The notes under the pieces are model-generated. The model saw nothing but the letters and a program-made list of their open reading frames with translations, was not told the origin of the DNA and did not search any database. The position numbers were made by a program, and so were the translations under genes. A stretch of DNA of 7,781 nucleotides from Bryobacterales bacterium (lineage in GTDB: Bacteria > Acidobacteriota > Terriglobia > Bryobacterales > Bryobacteraceae): assembly GCA_003139735.1 (NCBI GenBank), contig PLGA01000295.1, positions 1-7,781 on the forward strand, written 5' to 3'. Position 1 is the stretch's first letter; every line of letters starts with the position of its first letter. Of this stretch, positions 6,571 to 7,781 are shown one piece after another.

Positions 6571-6726
6571 CAGGCGACCATTCTATCGCGTGGGGAGGGC
6601 CATGCGTCGCGCGCTTCGCTGTCGCATGCCGGGGATTCGTCGCAACCCAACAGGTCCAGGCTGAGGGAATCGGCCAGGGCCGTTGGTGAGGAGTTCCACA
6701 ACGACGGAGGCAGCCAGAACGATCAT
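6570..6726 (-). pseudogene. Decayed VapC-type PIN toxin
   Basis: The toxin-position ATG (6726-6724) overlaps the antitoxin stop as ATGA. The frame reads MIVLAASVVVELLTNG, a clear PIN-domain first strand and helix (usual form MIVLDASVVVELL), but the first catalytic Asp is Ala (GCT). The frame then leaves the family and stops at TAG (6585-6583) after 47 codons. From 6680, a second frame continues PIN-like, ALADSLSLDLLGCDES, so a frameshift (one base gained or two lost) lies near 6677-6682. After DES the expected PIN sequence is missing, and this frame ends with TGA (6572-6570) overlapping the peptidase ATG. About 30 of the usual ~130 residues are recognisable. The missing Asp, the frameshift and the lost C-terminus together rule out a working ribonuclease. 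Confidence 0.75.
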
Positions 6727-6953
6727 CGCGCATCCCTCAACTCGCGCACCACTTGCGCGGAGCTCCGCTCAGCGGGGATCGCCTTTACCTGCCCGGTGCG
6801 CTCCAACCACTCCTGCATGGTCGGGCGCTCCGCCGTCCGCGCCAACTCTCGCTTGATGAAGTCGGAGAGACTCATGCCCTCGCGAGCCGCCCGGGCCTTC
6901 AAGGTGCTGTGTACTTGTTCCGGGACGTTTCTCACCAGAATCATCTTCAACAT
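6723..6953 (-). CDS. vapB: VapB/FitA-type ribbon-helix-helix antitoxin, without a working toxin
   Basis: A 76-residue protein. MILVRNVPEQVHSTLKARAA (4-23) and EGMSLSDFIKRELARTA (25-41) give the beta strand and two helices of an Arc/FitA-like DNA-binding domain. The C-terminal ~30 residues (RPTMQEWLERTGQVKAIP and beyond) match the toxin-wrapping tail of VapB/FitA antitoxins. In the family, the antitoxin neutralises a PIN-domain RNase and, as a dimer or in complex with it, represses its own promoter. Here the frame is intact, including the toxin-binding tail, but the toxin is broken. The first ATG has AGGA only one base upstream. Met4 (6944-6942), ten bases after AGGA, may be the real start. 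It may now act only as a DNA-binding regulator or neutralise a toxin encoded elsewhere. Confidence 0.85.
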   Translation of the reverse strand: MLKMILVRNVPEQVHSTLKARAAREGMSLSDFIKRELARTAERPTMQEWLERTGQVKAIPAERSSAQVVRELRDAR

Positions 6954-6986
6954 GTCCTAAGCATACATAAACGTTTGGCACATGTC
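6950..6986 (-). promoter_or_regulatory. Candidate promoter and autoregulatory operator of the antitoxin
   Basis: Upstream of the antitoxin, the palindrome AAACGTTT (6969-6976) sits between two copies of ACATGTC (6950-6956 and 6980-6986), each containing the palindrome ACATGT. On the minus strand, TATGCT (6965-6960) could be a -10. Ribbon-helix-helix antitoxins usually bind short palindromes over their own promoter, so this is the likely operator, but no binding consensus can be read from one copy. Confidence 0.3.
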
Positions 6987-7041
6987 GGGCGCGGGTCGCG
7001 CTGTTCGCTCATTGACATCCGCCGCCCGTGCGCCGATTCAG

Positions 7042-7047
7042 TATATT
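7042..7047 (+). promoter_or_regulatory. -10-like TATATT, suggesting a leaderless start at 7054
   Basis: TATATT matches five of six bases of a -10 element. The A of the ATG at 7054 is seven bases past its last base, the usual distance to a transcription start. There is no ribosome-binding site before the ATG, so the mRNA may be leaderless. TTGACA at 7012-7017 is a perfect -35, but 24 bp is too far for normal spacing. Confidence 0.35.
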
Positions 7048-7053
7048 AGATCC

Positions 7054-7781
7054 ATGCGCGGGTTGCTTCTGGCTGTGATCCTCATCGCCGGTGCGTCCGC
7101 TCAAAGCCCGATTGACCCGGCCCAGATCCCCGCCCTGCTAAGCGGAATCTCCCAGCGCCCCACGGAGTTTTCGCTCGGCTGCGGTTTCTCGCCCATCCCG
7201 CCGGTCCTCGATTTTACCTTCCGATTCCAGGCTGGCTACGTCTTCCGCCTCTCGGCCGACCAGTACAAGGCCGGCCCCCACGCCTGGGTCGTCCTCACGG
7301 AGGTCACCCCCCGCGGCGTCGACGGTAAGCCCTCCTGGCTCTTTGCCCGCACCAGGACCGACCTCGTAAAGACGGCCGGCTTCAACCTTGAAATCTCCGG
7401 CGCTTACTTGCTCGGCCAGGGATCCTATTCGGTCGAGTCCACTCTCTACGACGATGTGGGCGGCTCCTGCCAACACAAGTGGACCGTCCGTGCCTCGCTC
7501 GCCCGCGGCCAACGCGGCGTCCAACTCTCAATGCCGCCGTTCGCCGTCCGCGGCGCCGGCGGCCTGGGCGCCGCCGATTGGAAACCCGCCGCCGGCGGAC
7601 CCGCGCTCACCATCCTCCTCGACGCCGCTCCCCTTGCTTCTCGCCGCACCCGCTTGAACCCCGGCGACGCCGACTTTTTGGTCCGCGTCCTCACGGCCAT
7701 AGTGGGCGGCGTCCCCGCCGCATCCGTCCGCCTGGTGGTCTTCAATCTGGACAAACAGAAGGAGATCTTTCGCCGCGACGC
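7054..7781 (+). CDS. Exported protein of unknown function (5' part, runs off the window)
   Basis: The frame is open from ATG at 7054 to the window end (242 full codons plus two bases, no stop). The N-terminus is a signal peptide, MRGLLLAVILIAGASA, with probable cleavage before QSP. The mature part is rich in beta-strand-like sequence: FTFRFQAGYVFRLSADQY (54-71), HAWVVLTEVTP (76-86), LGQGSYSVESTLYDD (120-134) and CQHKWTVRASL (139-149). C43 and C139 are the only cysteines and could form a disulphide. This pattern resembles exported hypothetical proteins I associate with acidobacteria, but I cannot name a family. Codons end in C far more often than in the window's other genes (GTC, CTC, GCC, CGC). 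It diverges from the antitoxin gene, with 100 bp between the starts. An in-frame TTG at 7012 is a less likely start, because the signal peptide begins at 7054. Confidence 0.75.
   Translation, partial: MRGLLLAVILIAGASAQSPIDPAQIPALLSGISQRPTEFSLGCGFSPIPPVLDFTFRFQAGYVFRLSADQYKAGPHAWVVLTEVTPRGVDGKPSWLFARTRTDLVKTAGFNLEISGAYLLGQGSYSVESTLYDDVGGSCQHKWTVRASLARGQRGVQLSMPPFAVRGAGGLGAADWKPAAGGPALTILLDAAPLASRRTRLNPGDADFLVRVLTAIVGGVPAASVRLVVFNLDKQKEIFRRD

Noticed and set aside
5263..6960. Long open frame on the plus strand (565 codons) opposite the peptidase
   Set aside because: It runs antisense through the peptidase, the toxin remnant and the antitoxin, lacks a ribosome-binding site and shows no domain. 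The minus-strand frame has complete catalytic motifs. It is an artefact of high GC.
7012..7047. Standard sigma70 promoter from TTGACA (7012) and TATATT (7042)
   Set aside because: The spacer is 24 bp, well outside the usual 16-18 bp. Only the -10 was kept as a candidate.
1..7781. CRISPR array or tandem repeats
   Set aside because: No regularly spaced direct repeats were found. The repeats seen are short dyads or isolated pairs.

Overview
The window is GC-rich, protein-dense bacterial DNA. It most resembles an Acidobacteriota (Solibacter/Bryobacter-type) chromosome. This is inferred from gene content: the tail of a MacB/FtsX-type permease of the kind duplicated many times in acidobacteria, a secreted YVTN-type beta-propeller with a Pro/Gly-rich tail, a large secreted M28 metallopeptidase, and an exported protein of unknown function. 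No 16S or other taxonomic marker is present, so the assignment is tentative.

Layout. 1-657 (+): 3' end of an ABC-transporter permease. 658-1252: about 600 bp with no convincing gene, but with a ~99-nt inverted-repeat element (816-914), a strong bulged hairpin (1101-1136) and a probable promoter. 1253-1729 (+): small zinc-ribbon membrane protein of the DUF4870/Tic20-like type. 1886-2791 (-): a second protein with nearly the same N-terminal zinc ribbon, then a proline-rich linker, one membrane segment and an extracytoplasmic domain; the two zinc-ribbon genes are convergent. 2989-3064 (-): tRNA-Lys(UUU) with encoded CCA. 3166-4221 (-): secreted beta-propeller. 4327-6570 (-): secreted glutamate-carboxypeptidase-II-like M28 peptidase. 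6570-6953 (-): an intact VapB/FitA-type ribbon-helix-helix antitoxin followed by a decayed VapC toxin. 7054-7781 (+): 5' part of an exported protein, running off the window.

How the parts fit. From about 6.97 kb down to 3.17 kb, the antitoxin, the toxin remnant, the peptidase and the propeller all lie on the minus strand. The antitoxin stop overlaps the toxin start (ATGA), and a second-frame remnant of the toxin overlaps the peptidase start (TGATG). The peptidase may therefore be transcribed from the antitoxin promoter. The propeller has its own good ribosome-binding site and a promoter-like site with a dyad. Both the zinc-ribbon gene at 2791 and the propeller gene have a perfect inverted repeat over their probable -35 regions, suggesting repressor control.

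I see no CRISPR array, no insertion sequence and no obvious defence island. The most unusual items are the disarmed toxin-antitoxin locus, the paired zinc-ribbon genes, the peptidase without its family's glutamate-binding arginines, and the unexplained structured element at 816-914.
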